In this document: positions 13,056 to 27,360 of the stretch, one piece after another
Layout: each line of letters starts with the position of its first letter
Position numbering within the stretch: the first letter of the stretch is position 1
Assembly: GCA_032718475.1 (NCBI GenBank)
Contig: JAUCBJ010004934.1
Location: 67,501-131,500, forward strand
Length of the DNA stretch: 64,000 nt
Origin: Nemertoderma westbladi
Taxonomy: Eukaryota > Xenacoelomorpha > Nemertodermatida > Nemertodermatidae
Reading direction: 5' to 3'
The notes under the pieces: model-generated
Told to the model about the DNA's origin: nothing
Database searches by the model: none
The model's input: the letters and a program-made list of their open reading frames with translations, nothing else
Made by a program: the position numbers and the translations under genes

Positions 13056-14315
13056 AGTAACTATATCAACATAGTTTGGGTACAGTCTAGAACTTTCATT
13101 ATATTTGCTACTAAAAATTACTGAGAGCGAGAATAACATTATATTTGCTACTAAAAATAAAGTAACTATATCAACATAGTTTGGGTACAGTCTAGAACTT
13201 TCATTATATTTGCTACTAAAAATTACTGAGAGCGAGAATAACATTATATTTGCTACTAAAAATAAAGTAACTATATCAACACAGTTTGGGTACAGTCTAG
13301 AACTTTCATTATATTTGCTACTAAAAATAACCGAGAGCGAGAATAACATTATATTTGCTACTAAAAATAAAGTAACTATATCAACACAGTTTGGGTACAG
13401 TCTAGAACTTTCATTATATTTGCTACTAAAAATTACTGAGAGCGAGAATAACATTATATTTGCTACTAAAAATAAAGTAACTATATCAACACAGTTTGGG
13501 TACAGTCTAGAACTTTCATTATATTTGCTACTAAAAATTACTGAGAGCGAGAATAACATTATATTTGCTACTAAAAATAAAGTAACTATATCAACACAGT
13601 TTGGGTACAGTCTAGAACTTTCATTATATTTGCTACTAAAAATTACTGAGAGCGAGAATAACATTATATTTGCTACTAAAAATAAAGTAACTATATCAAC
13701 ACAGTTTGGGTACAGTCTAGAACTTTCATTATATTTGCTACTAAAAATTACTGAGAGCGAGAATAACATTATATTTGCTACTAAAAATAAAGTAACTATA
13801 TCAACACAGTTTGGGTACAGTCTAGAACTTTCATTATATTTGCTACTAAAAATTACTGAGAGCGAGAATAACATTATATTTGCTACTAAAAATAAAGTAA
13901 CTATATCAACACAGTTTGGGTACAGTCTAGAACTTTCATTATATTTGCTACTAAAAATTACTGAGAGCGAGAATAACATTATATTTGCTACTAAAAATAA
14001 AGTAACTATATCAACACAGTTTGGGTACAGTCTAGAACTTTCATTATATTTGCTACTAAAAATTACTGAGAGCGAGAATAACATTATATTTGCTACTAAA
14101 AATAAAGTAACTATATCAACACAGTTTGGGTACAGTCTAGAACTTTCATTATATTTGCTACTAAAAATTACTGAGAGCGAGAATAACATTATATTTGCTA
14201 CTAAAAATAAAGTAACTATATCAACACAGTTTGGGTACAGTCTAGAACTTTCATTATATTTGCTACTAAAAATTACTGAGAGCGAGAATAACATTATATT
14301 TGCTACTAAAAATAA
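13056..14315 (+). repeat. Longest L run: 12 consecutive 105-bp units
   Basis: Units start at 13,056, 13,161, 13,266 and then every 105 bp to 14,211. The first two have T17, the third has C17 with A64 and C67, and the last nine (13,371-14,315) look identical: C17, G25, T67. This is the most homogeneous L block in the window. It produces open frames of 391 codons (+) and 432 codons (-), made of a 35-residue repeat on each strand. I treat these as periodicity artefacts because 105 is divisible by three and adjoining S units stop the frame. Confidence 0.93.
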
Positions 14316-17300
14316 AGTAACTATATCAACACAGTTTGGGTACAGTCTAGAACTTTCATTATATTTGCTACTAAAAATAAAGTAACTATATCAACATAGT
14401 TTGGGTACAGTCTAGAACTTTCATTATATTTGCTACTAAAAATAAAGTAACTATATCAACATAGTTTGGGTACAGTCTAGAACTTTCATTATATTTGCTA
14501 CTAAAAATAAAGTAACTATATCAACACAGTTTGGGTACAGTCTAGAACTTTCATTATATTTGCTACTAAAAATTACTGAGAGCGAGAATAACATTATATT
14601 TGCTACTAAAAATAAAGTAACTATATCAACACAGTTTGGGTACAGTCTAGAACTTTCATTATATTTGCTACTAAAAATAAAGTAACTATATCAACATAGT
14701 TTGGGTACAGTCTAGAACTTTCATTATATTTGCTACTAAAAATAAAGTAACTATATCAACACAGTTTGGGTACAGTCTAGAACTTTCATTATATTTGCTA
14801 CTAAAAATAAAGTAACTATATCAACACAGTTTGGGTACAGTCTAGAACTTTCATTATATTTGCTACTAAAAATAACCGAGAGCGAGAATAACATTATATT
14901 TGCTACTAAAAATAAAGTAACTATATCAACACAGTTTGGGTACAGTCTAGAACTTTCATTATATTTGCTACTAAAAATTACCGAGAGCGAGAATAACATT
15001 ATATTTGCTACTAAAAATAAAGTAACTATATCAACATAGTTTGGGTACAGTCTAGAACTTTCATTATATTTGCTACTAAAAATAACCGAGAGCGAGAATA
15101 ACATTATATTTGCTACTAAAAATAAAGTAACTATATCAACATAGTTTGGGTACAGTCTAGAACTTTCATTATATTTGCTACTAAAAATAAAGTAACTATA
15201 TCAACACAGTTTGGGTACAGTCTAGAACTTTCATTATATTTGCTACTAAAAATAAAGTAACTATATCAACATAGTTTGGGTACAGTCTAGAACTTTCATT
15301 ATATTTGCTGTTAAAAATAAAGTAACTATATCAACACAGTTTGGGTACAGTCTAGAACTTTCATTATATTTGCTGTTAAAAATAAAGTAACTATATCAAC
15401 ATAGTTTGGGTACAGTCTAGAACTTTCATTATATTTGCTGTTAAAAATAAAGTAACTATATCAACATAGTTTGGGTACAGTCTAGAACTTTCATTATATT
15501 TGCTGTTAAAAATAAAGTAACTATATCAACACAGTTTGGGTACAGTCTAGAACTTTCATTATATTTGCTGTTAAAAATAAAGTAACTATATCAACATAGT
15601 TTGGGTACAGTCTAGAACTTTCATTATATTTGCTACTAAAAATAAAGTAACTATATCAACATAGTTTGGGTACAGTCTAGAACTTTCATTATATTTGCTG
15701 TTAAAAATAAAGTAACTATATCAACACAGTTTGGGTACAGTCTAGAACTTTCATTATATTTGCTGTTAAAAATAAAGTAACTATATCAACATAGTTTGGG
15801 TACAGTCTAGAACTTTCATTATATTTGCTACTAAAAATAAAGTAACTATATCAACATAGTTTGGGTACAGTCTAGAACTTTCATTATATTTGCTGTTAAA
15901 AATAAAGTAACTATATCAACACAGTTTGGGTACAGTCTAGAACTTTCATTATATTTGCTGTTAAAAATAAAGTAACTATATCAACACAGTTTGGGTACAG
16001 TCTAGAACTTTCATTATATTTGCTACTAAAAATTACTGAGAGCGAGAATAACATTATATTTGCTACTAAAAATAAAGTAACTATATCAACACAGTTTGGG
16101 TACAGTCTAGAACTTTCATTATATTTGCTACTAAAAATAAAGTAACTATATCAACACAGTTTGGGTACAGTCTAGAACTTTCATTATATTTGCTACTAAA
16201 AATAAAGTAACTATATCAACATAGTTTGGGTACAGTCTAGAACTTTCATTATATTTGCTGTTAAAAATAAAGTAACTATATCAACACAGTTTGGGTACAG
16301 TCTAGAACTTTCATTATATTTGCTACTAAAAATAAAGTAACTATATCAACATAGTTTGGGTACAGTCTAGAACTTTCATTATATTTGCTGTTAAAAATAA
16401 AGTAACTATATCAACACAGTTTGGGTACAGTCTAGAACTTTCATTATATTTGCTACTAAAAATAAAGTAACTATATCAACATAGTTTGGGTACAGTCTAG
16501 AACTTTCATTATATTTGCTACTAAAAATAAAGTAACTATATCAACACAGTTTGGGTACAGTCTAGAACTTTCATTATATTTGCTACTAAAAATAAAGTAA
16601 CTATATCAACATAGTTTGGGTACAGTCTAGAACTTTCATTATATTTGCTGTTAAAAATAAAGTAACTATATCAACACAGTTTGGGTACAGTCTAGAACTT
16701 TCATTATATTTGCTACTAAAAATAAAGTAACTATATCAACATAGTTTGGGTACAGTCTAGAACTTTCATTATATTTGCTACTAAAAATTACTGAGAGCGA
16801 GAATAACATTATATTTGCTACTAAAAATAAAGTAACTATATCAACATAGTTTGGGTACAGTCTAGAACTTTCATTATATTTGCTACTAAAAATTACTGAG
16901 AGCGAGAATAACATTATATTTGCTACTAAAAATAAAGTAACTATATCAACACAGTTTGGGTACAGTCTAGAACTTTCATTATATTTGCTACTAAAAATAA
17001 AGTAACTATATCAACATAGTTTGGGTACAGTCTAGAACTTTCATTATATTTGCTACTAAAAATTACTGAGAGCGAGAATAACATTATATTTGCTACTAAA
17101 AATAAAGTAACTATATCAACACAGTTTGGGTACAGTCTAGAACTTTCATTATATTTGCTACTAAAAATAAAGTAACTATATCAACATAGTTTGGGTACAG
17201 TCTAGAACTTTCATTATATTTGCTGTTAAAAATAAAGTAACTATATCAACACAGTTTGGGTACAGTCTAGAACTTTCATTATATTTGCTGTTAAAAATAA

Positions 17301-20300
17301 AGTAACTATATCAACATAGTTTGGGTACAGTCTAGAACTTTCATTATATTTGCTACTAAAAATAAAGTAACTATATCAACATAGTTTGGGTACAGTCTAG
17401 AACTTTCATTATATTTGCTACTAAAAATAAAGTAACTATATCAACACAGTTTGGGTACAGTCTAGAACTTTCATTATATTTGCTACTAAAAATAAAGTAA
17501 CTATATCAACACAGTTTGGGTACAGTCTAGAACTTTCATTATATTTGCTACTAAAAATAAAGTAACTATATCAACATAGTTTGGGTACAGTCTAGAACTT
17601 TCATTATATTTGCTACTAAAAATAAAGTAACTATATCAACATAGTTTGGGTACAGTCTAGAACTTTCATTATATTTGCTACTAAAAATTACTGAGAGCGA
17701 GAATAACATTATATTTGCTACTAAAAATAAAGTAACTATATCAACATAGTTTGGGTACAGTCTAGAACTTTCATTATATTTGCTACTAAAAATTACTGAG
17801 AGCGAGAATAACATTATATTTGCTACTAAAAATAAAGTAACTATATCAACATAGTTTGGGTACAGTCTAGAACTTTCATTATATTTGCTACTAAAAATAA
17901 AGTAACTATATCAACATAGTTTGGGTACAGTCTAGAACTTTCATTATATTTGCTACTAAAAATAAAGTAACTATATCAACATAGTTTGGGTACAGTCTAG
18001 AACTTTCATTATATTTGCTACTAAAAATTACTGAGAGCGAGAATAACATTATATTTGCTACTAAAAATAAAGTAACTATATCAACATAGTTTGGGTACAG
18101 TCTAGAACTTTCATTATATTTGCTACTAAAAATTACTGAGAGCGAGAATAACATTATATTTGCTACTAAAAATAAAGTAACTATATCAACATAGTTTGGG
18201 TACAGTCTAGAACTTTCATTATATTAGCTACTAAAAATAAAGTAACTATATCAACACAGTTTGGGTACAGTCTAGAACTTTCATTATATTTGCTACTAAA
18301 AATAAAGTAACTATATCAACATAGTTTGGGTACAGTCTAGAACTTTCATTATATTAGCTACTAAAAATAAAGTAACTATATCAACATAGTTTGGTTACAG
18401 TCTAGAACTTTCATTATATTTGCTACTAAAAATAAAGTAACTATATCAACACAGTTTGGGTACAGTCTAGAACTTTCATTATATTAGCTACTAAAAATAA
18501 AGTAACTATATCAACACAGTTTGGGTACAGTCTAGAACTTTCATTATATTTGCTACTAAAAATTACTGAGAGCGAGAATAACATTATATTAGCTACTAAA
18601 AATAAAGTAACTATATCAACACAGTTTGGGTACAGTCTAGAACTTTCATTATATTTGCTACTAAAAATTACTGAGAGCGAGAATAACATTATATTAGCTA
18701 CTAAAAATAAAGTAACTATATCAACACAGTTTGGGTACAGTCTAGAACTTTCATTATATTAGCTACTAAAAATAAAGTAACTATATCAACACAGTTTGGG
18801 TACAGTCTAGAACTTTCATTATATTTGCTACTAAAAATAAAGTAACTATATCAACACAGTTTGGTTACAGTCTAGAACTTTCATTATATTTGCTACTAAA
18901 AATAAAGTAACTATATCAACACAGTTTGGGTACAGTCTAGAACTTTCATTATATTTGCTACTAAAAATAAAGTAACTATATCAACACAGTTTGGTTACAG
19001 TCTAGAACTTTCATTATATTTGCTACTAAAAATAAAGTAACTATATCAACACAGTTTGGGTACAGTCTAGAACTTTCATTATATTTGCTACTAAAAATAA
19101 AGTAACTATATCAACACAGTTTGGGTACAGTCTAGAACTTTCATTATATTTGCTACTAAAAATAAAGTAACTATATCAACACAGTTTGGTTACAGTCTAG
19201 AACTTTCATTATATTTGCTACTAAAAATAAAGTAACTATATCAACACAGTTTGGGTACAGTCTAGAACTTTCATTATATTAGCTACTAAAAATAAAGTAA
19301 CTATATCAACACAGTTTGGGTACAGTCTAGAACTTTCATTATATTTGCTACTAAAAATTACTGAGAGCGAGAATAACATTATATTTGCTACTAAAAATAA
19401 AGTAACTATATCAACATAGTTTGGGTACAGTCTAGAACTTTCATTATATTTGCTACTAAAAATAAAGTAACTATATCAACACAGTTTGGGTACAGTCTAG
19501 AACTTTCATTATATTTGCTACTAAAAATTACTGAGAGCGAGAATAACATTATATTTGCTACTAAAAATAAAGTAACTATATCAACATAGTTTGGGTACAG
19601 TCTAGAACTTTCATTATATTTGCTATTAAAAATAAAGTAACTATATCAACACAGTTTGGGTACAGTCTAGAACTTTCATTATATTTGCTACTAAAAATAA
19701 AGTAACTATATCAACATAGTTTGGGTACAGTCTAGAACTTTCATTATATTTGCTACTAAAAATAAAGTAACTATATCAACATAGTTTGGGTACAGTCTAG
19801 AACTTTCATTATATTTGCTACTAAAAATAAAGTAACTATATCAACACAGTTTGGGTACAGTCTAGAACTTTCATTATATTTGCTACTAAAAATAAAGTAA
19901 CTATATCAACACAGTTTGGGTACAGTCTAGAACTTTCATTATATTTGCTACTAAAAATAAAGTAACTATATCAACACAGTTTGGGTACAGTCTAGAACTT
20001 TCATTATATTTGCTACTAAAAATAAAGTAACTATATCAACATAGTTTGGGTACAGTCTAGAACTTTCATTATATTTGCTACTAAAAATTACTGAGAGCGA
20101 GAATAACATTATATTTGCTACTAAAAATAAAGTAACTATATCAACACAGTTTGGGTACAGTCTAGAACTTTCATTATATTTGCTACTAAAAATAAAGTAA
20201 CTATATCAACACAGTTTGGGTACAGTCTAGAACTTTCATTATATTTGCTACTAAAAATAAAGTAACTATATCAACATAGTTTGGGTACAGTCTAGAACTT

Positions 20301-22035
20301 TCATTATATTTGCTACTAAAAATAAAGTAACTATATCAACATAGTTTGGGTACAGTCTAGAACTTTCATTATATTTGCTACTAAAAATAAAGTAACTATA
20401 TCAACATAGTTTGGGTACAGTCTAGAACTTTCATTATATTTGCTACTAAAAATAAAGTAACTATATCAACACAGTTTGGGTACAGTCTAGAACTTTCATT
20501 ATATTTGCTACTAAAAATAAAGTAACTATATCAACACAGTTTGGGTACAGTCTAGAACTTTCATTATATTTGCTACTAAAAATAAAGTAACTATATCAAC
20601 ACAGTTTGGGTACAGTCTAGAACTTTCATTATATTTGCTACTAAAAATAAAGTAACTATATCAACATAGTTTGGGTACAGTCTAGAACTTTCATTATATT
20701 TGCTACTAAAAATTACTGAGAGCGAGAATAACATTATATTTGCTACTAAAAATAAAGTAACTATATCAACACAGTTTGGGTACAGTCTAGAACTTTCATT
20801 ATATTTGCTACTAAAAATAAAGTAACTATATCAACACAGTTTGGGTACAGTCTAGAACTTTCATTATATTTGCTACTAAAAATAAAGTAACTATATCAAC
20901 ATAGTTTGGGTACAGTCTAGAACTTTCATTATATTTGCTACTAAAAATAAAGTAACTATATCAACATAGTTTGGGTACAGTCTAGAACTTTCATTATATT
21001 TGCTACTAAAAATAAAGTAACTATATCAACATAGTTTGGGTACAGTCTAGAACTTTCATTATATTTGCTACTAAAAATTACTGAGAGCGAGAATAACATT
21101 ATATTTGCTACTAAAAATAAAGTAACTATATCAACATAGTTTGGGTACAGTCTAGAACTTTCATTATATTTGCTACTAAAAATTACTGAGAGCGAGAATA
21201 ACATTATATTTGCTACTAAAAATAAAGTAACTATATCAACACAGTTTGGGTACAGTCTAGAACTTTCATTATATTTGCTACTAAAAATTACTGAGAGCGA
21301 GAATAACATTATATTTGCTACTAAAAATAAAGTAACTATATCAACACAGTTTGGGTACAGTCTAGAACTTTCATTATATTTGCTACTAAAAATTACTGAG
21401 AGCGAGAATAACATTATATTTGCTACTAAAAATAAAGTAACTATATCAACACAGTTTGGGTACAGTCTAGAACTTTCATTATATTTGCTACTAAAAATAA
21501 AGTAACTATATCAACACAGTTTGGGTACAGTCTAGAACTTTCATTATATTTGCTACTAAAAATAAAGTAACTATATCAACATAGTTTGGGTACAGTCTAG
21601 AACTTTCATTATATTTGCTACTAAAAATTACCGAGAGCGAGAATAACATTATATTTGCTACTAAAAATAAAGTAACTATATCAACATAGTTTGGGTACAG
21701 TCTAGAACTTTCATTATATTTGCTACTAAAAATAAAGTAACTATATCAACACAGTTTGGGTACAGTCTAGAACTTTCATTATATTTGCTACTAAAAATAA
21801 AGTAACTATATCAACACAGTTTGGGTACAGTCTAGAACTTTCATTATATTTGCTACTAAAAATAAAGTAACTATATCAACACAGTTTGGGTACAGTCTAG
21901 AACTTTCATTATATTTGCTACTAAAAATTACCGAGAGCGAGAATAACATTATATTTGCTACTAAAAATAAAGTAACTATATCAACATAGTTTGGGTACAG
22001 TCTAGAACTTTCATTATATTTGCTACTAAAAATAA
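17301..22035 (+). repeat. Mixed S/L domain with a T51A cluster
   Basis: S units dominate and L units (T67) occur singly or in pairs. T51A (TTAGCTAC) clusters at 18,230-19,290, where several T25 units also occur. Four consecutive L units lie at 21,016-21,435. Two C67 inserts reappear near 21,631 and 21,931 after several kilobases of T67 only. No other sequence is present. Confidence 0.86.
18501..18710 (+). repeat. Two identical L units with T51A in the second 22-mer only
   Basis: In both 105-bp units the first copy of the internal 22-mer reads TTTGCTAC and the second reads TTAGCTAC. S units beside them also carry TTAGCTAC. This shows that conversion can act on part of a unit, or that exchange occurs within the 22-bp repeat. 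Confidence 0.88.
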
Positions 22036-23465
22036 AGTAACTATATCAACACAGTTTGGGTACAGTCTAGAACTTTCATTATATTTGCTACTAAAAATAA
22101 AGTAACTATATCAACACAGTTTGGGTACAGTCTAGAACTTTCATTATATTTGCTACTAAAAATAAAGTAACTATATCAACACAGTTTGGGTACAGTCTAG
22201 AACTTTCATTATATTTGCTACTAAAAATAAAGTAACTATATCAACACAGTTTGGGTACAGTCTAGAACTTTCATTATATTTGCTACTAAAAATAAAGTAA
22301 CTATATCAACACAGTTTGGGTACAGTCTAGAACTTTCATTATATTTGCTACTAAAAATAAAGTAACTATATCAACACAGTTTGGGTACAGTCTAGAACTT
22401 TCATTATATTTGCTACTAAAAATAAAGTAACTATATCAACACAGTTTGGGTACAGTCTAGAACTTTCATTATATTTGCTACTAAAAATAAAGTAACTATA
22501 TCAACACAGTTTGGGTACAGTCTAGAACTTTCATTATATTTGCTACTAAAAATAAAGTAACTATATCAACACAGTTTGGGTACAGTCTAGAACTTTCATT
22601 ATATTTGCTACTAAAAATAAAGTAACTATATCAACACAGTTTGGGTACAGTCTAGAACTTTCATTATATTTGCTACTAAAAATAAAGTAACTATATCAAC
22701 ACAGTTTGGGTACAGTCTAGAACTTTCATTATATTTGCTACTAAAAATAAAGTAACTATATCAACACAGTTTGGGTACAGTCTAGAACTTTCATTATATT
22801 TGCTACTAAAAATAAAGTAACTATATCAACACAGTTTGGGTACAGTCTAGAACTTTCATTATATTTGCTACTAAAAATAAAGTAACTATATCAACACAGT
22901 TTGGGTACAGTCTAGAACTTTCATTATATTTGCTACTAAAAATAAAGTAACTATATCAACACAGTTTGGGTACAGTCTAGAACTTTCATTATATTTGCTA
23001 CTAAAAATAAAGTAACTATATCAACACAGTTTGGGTACAGTCTAGAACTTTCATTATATTTGCTACTAAAAATAAAGTAACTATATCAACACAGTTTGGG
23101 TACAGTCTAGAACTTTCATTATATTTGCTACTAAAAATAAAGTAACTATATCAACACAGTTTGGGTACAGTCTAGAACTTTCATTATATTTGCTACTAAA
23201 AATAAAGTAACTATATCAACACAGTTTGGGTACAGTCTAGAACTTTCATTATATTTGCTACTAAAAATAAAGTAACTATATCAACACAGTTTGGGTACAG
23301 TCTAGAACTTTCATTATATTTGCTACTAAAAATAAAGTAACTATATCAACACAGTTTGGGTACAGTCTAGAACTTTCATTATATTTGCTACTAAAAATAA
23401 AGTAACTATATCAACACAGTTTGGGTACAGTCTAGAACTTTCATTATATTTGCTACTAAAAATAA
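22036..23465 (+). repeat. 22 identical consecutive S units
   Basis: From 22,036 to 23,465 there are 22 units of 65 bp, all C17, G25, T51, A55C56, with no difference I can see. The block ends at a T17/T25 unit at 23,466. It is the longest perfectly homogeneous stretch in the window and probably the most recent local expansion. It could also be an assembly feature, since reads cannot be placed uniquely within it unless they span it. Confidence 0.94.
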
Positions 23466-24495
23466 AGTAACTATATCAACATAGTTTGGTTACAGTCTAG
23501 AACTTTCATTATATTTGCTACTAAAAATAAAGTAACTATATCAACATAGTTTGGGTACAGTCTAGAACTTTCATTATATTTGCTACTAAAAATTACTGAG
23601 AGCGAGAATAACATTATATTTGCTACTAAAAATAAAGTAACTATATCAACATAGTTTGGTTACAGTCTAGAACTTTCATTATATTTGCTACTAAAAATAA
23701 AGTAACTATATCAACATAGTTTGGTTACAGTCTAGAACTTTCATTATATTTGCTACTAAAAATAAAGTAACTATATCAACATAGTTTGGTTACAGTCTAG
23801 AACTTTCATTATATTTGCTACTAAAAATAAAGTAACTATATCAACATAGTTTGGTTACAGTCTAGAACTTTCATTATATTTGCTACTAAAAATAAAGTAA
23901 CTATATCAACATAGTTTGGGTACAGTCTAGAACTTTCATTATATTTGCTACTAAAAATAAAGTAACTATATCAACATAGTTTGGGTACAGTCTAGAACTT
24001 TCATTATATTTGCTACTAAAAATTACTGAGAGCGAGAATAACATTATATTTGCTACTAAAAATAAAGTAACTATATCAACACAGTTTGGGTACAGTCTAG
24101 AACTTTCATTATATTTGCTACTAAAAATAAAGTAACTATATCAACATAGTTTGGTTACAGTCTAGAACTTTCATTATATTTGCTACTAAAAATAAAGTAA
24201 CTATATCAACACAGTTTGGGTACAGTCTAGAACTTTCATTATATTTGCTACTAAAAATTACTGAGAGCGAGAATAACATTATATTTGCTACTAAAAATAA
24301 AGTAACTATATCAACACAGTTTGGGTACAGTCTAGAACTTTCATTATATTTGCTACTAAAAATAAAGTAACTATATCAACACAGTTTGGGTACAGTCTAG
24401 AACTTTCATTATATTTGCTACTAAAAATAAAGTAACTATATCAACACAGTTTGGGTACAGTCTAGAACTTTCATTATATTTGCTACTAAAAATAA
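23466..24495 (+). repeat. T25 (TTGGTTAC) enriched patch
   Basis: Starts at the edge of the homogeneous S block. Six units between 23,466 and 24,180 carry T25, all with T17. Three L units with T67 are interspersed. The remainder is ordinary S. Confidence 0.85.
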
Positions 24496-24940
24496 AGTAA
24501 CTATCAAAACATAGTTTGGGTACAGTCTAGAACTTTCATTATATTTGCTACTAAAAATAAAGTAACTATATCAACACAGTTTGGGTACAGTCTAGAACTT
24601 TCATTATATTTGCTACTAAAAATAAAGTAACTATATCAACATAGTTTGGGTACAGTCTAGAACTTTCATTATATTTGCTACTAAAAATTACTGAGAGCGA
24701 GAATAACATTATATTTGCTACTAAAAATAAAGTAACTATATCAACACAGTTTGGGTACAGTCTAGAACTTTCATTATATTTGCTACTAAAAATTACTGAG
24801 AGCGAGAATAACATTATATTTGCTACTAAAAATAAAGTAACTATATCAACACAGTTTGGGTACAGTCTAGAACTTTCATTATATTTGCTACTAAAAATTA
24901 CTGAGAGCGAGAATAACATTATATTTGCTACTAAAAATAA

Positions 24941-27150
24941 AGTAACTATATCAACACAGTTTGGTTACAGTCTAGAACTTTCATTATATTTGCTATTAAA
25001 AATAAAGTAACTATATCAACACAGTTTGGGTACAGTCTAGAACTTTCATTATATTTGCTACTAAAAATAAAGTAACTATATCAACACAGTTTGGTTACAG
25101 TCTAGAACTTTCATTATATTTGCTACTAAAAATAAAGTAACTATATCAACATAGTTTGGGTACAGTCTAGAACTTTCATTATATTTGCTACTAAAAATAA
25201 AGTAACTATATCAACATAGTTTGGGTACAGTCTAGAACTTTCATTATATTTGCTACTAAAAATAAAGTAACTATATCAACATAGTTTGGGTACAGTCTAG
25301 AACTTTCATTATATTTGCTACTAAAAATAAAGTAACTATATCAACATAGTTTGGGTACAGTCTAGAACTTTCATTATATTTGCTACTAAAAATAAAGTAA
25401 CTATATCAACACAGTTTGGGTACAGTCTAGAACTTTCATTATATTTGCTACTAAAAATAAAGTAACTATATCAACACAGTTTGGGTACAGTCTAGAACTT
25501 TCATTATATTTGCTACTAAAAATAAAGTAACTATATCAACATAGTTTGGGTACAGTCTAGAACTTTCATTATATTTGCTACTAAAAATAAAGTAACTATA
25601 TCAACACAGTTTGGGTACAGTCTAGAACTTTCATTATATTTGCTACTAAAAATAAAGTAACTATATCAACACAGTTTGGGTACAGTCTAGAACTTTCATT
25701 ATATTTGCTACTAAAAATAAAGTAACTATCAAAACATAGTTTGGGTACAGTCTAGAACTTTCATTATATTTGCTACTAAAAATAAAGTAACTATATCAAC
25801 ATAGTTTGGGTACAGTCTAGAACTTTCATTATATTTGCTACTAAAAATAAAGTAACTATATCAACATAGTTTGGGTACAGTCTAGAACTTTCATTATATT
25901 TGCTACTAAAAATAAAGTAACTATATCAACATAGTTTGGGTACAGTCTAGAACTTTCATTATATTTGCTACTAAAAATAAAGTAACTATATCAACACAGT
26001 TTGGGTACAGTCTAGAACTTTCATTATATTTGCTACTAAAAATAAAGTAACTATCAAAACATAGTTTGGGTACAGTCTAGAACTTTCATTATATTTGCTA
26101 CTAAAAATAAAGTAACTATATCAACATAGTTTGGGTACAGTCTAGAACTTTCATTATATTTGCTACTAAAAATAAAGTAACTATATCAACATAGTTTGGG
26201 TACAGTCTAGAACTTTCATTATATTTGCTACTAAAAATAAAGTAACTATATCAACACAGTTTGGGTACAGTCTAGAACTTTCATTATATTTGCTACTAAA
26301 AATAAAGTAACTATCAAAACATAGTTTGGGTACAGTCTAGAACTTTCATTATATTTGCTACTAAAAATAAAGTAACTATATCAACATAGTTTGGGTACAG
26401 TCTAGAACTTTCATTATATTTGCTACTAAAAATAAAGTAACTATATCAACATAGTTTGGGTACAGTCTAGAACTTTCATTATATTTGCTACTAAAAATAA
26501 AGTAACTATATCAACATAGTTTGGGTACAGTCTAGAACTTTCATTATATTTGCTACTAAAAATAAAGTAACTATATCAACACAGTTTGGGTACAGTCTAG
26601 AACTTTCATTATATTTGCTACTAAAAATAAAGTAACTATCAAAACATAGTTTGGGTACAGTCTAGAACTTTCATTATATTTGCTACTAAAAATAAAGTAA
26701 CTATATCAACATAGTTTGGGTACAGTCTAGAACTTTCATTATATTTGCTACTAAAAATAAAGTAACTATATCAACACAGTTTGGGTACAGTCTAGAACTT
26801 TCATTATATTTGCTACTAAAAATAAAGTAACTATATCAACATAGTTTGGGTACAGTCTAGAACTTTCATTATATTTGCTACTAAAAATAAAGTAACTATA
26901 TCAACATAGTTTGGGTACAGTCTAGAACTTTCATTATATTTGCTACTAAAAATAAAGTAACTATATCAACATAGTTTGGGTACAGTCTAGAACTTTCATT
27001 ATATTTGCTACTAAAAATAAAGTAACTATATCAACACAGTTTGGGTACAGTCTAGAACTTTCATTATATTTGCTACTAAAAATAAAGTAACTATCAAAAC
27101 ATAGTTTGGGTACAGTCTAGAACTTTCATTATATTTGCTACTAAAAATAA
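24941..27150 (+). repeat. 34 consecutive S units without an L
   Basis: The longest stretch with no L unit: 2,210 bp, or 34 x 65. Unlike the identical block at 22,036, it is internally diverse (C17/T17, T25, the 10-12 change, one C56T), so it is not a single fresh amplification. Confidence 0.92.
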
Positions 27151-27360
27151 AGTAACTATATCAACATAGTTTGGGTACAGTCTAGAACTTTCATTATATT
27201 AGCTACTAAAAATTACTGAGAGCGAGAATAACATTATATTTGCTATTAAAAATAAAGTAACTATATCAACATAGTTTGGGTACAGTCTAGAACTTTCATT
27301 ATATTAGCTACTAAAAATTACTGAGAGCGAGAATAACATTATATTTGCTATTAAAAATAA
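27151..27360 (+). repeat. Two identical recombinant L units
   Basis: Both 105-bp units have T17, T51A in the first 22-mer, T67, and C56T (TGCTAT) in the second 22-mer. This combination is unique to these two adjacent units, so it is a 105-bp tandem duplication of one recombinant monomer. Confidence 0.92.

Larger units (their letters stand above)
9686..17300 (+). repeat. Domain marked by GT at unit positions 55-56
   Basis: Units with TGCTGT instead of TGCTAC are found only between about 9,686 and 17,300, some 20 of them, and most often at 15,300-17,290. Both bases change together, so this is one haplotype spreading locally. The segment also contains three L units with A64 (AATAACCGAG), at about 13,321, 14,871 and 15,081. 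C67 and T67 inserts are mixed up to about 15,100; those after it in this domain are T67. Confidence 0.88.

Noticed and set aside
12996-14294. Minus-strand 432-codon open frame as a repeat protein gene
   Set aside because: The frame is open because L units are 105 bp and lack stops in this frame. The same 35-residue motif appears wherever two or more L units adjoin and ends at S units. There is no start context, codon bias, intron or unique sequence.
13210-14385. Plus-strand 391-codon open frame as a gene
   Set aside because: It overlaps the minus frame and also depends on L periodicity. Any T17 unit introduces TAG, and the junction to an S unit gives TAA. T17 is common, so the frame is not maintained.
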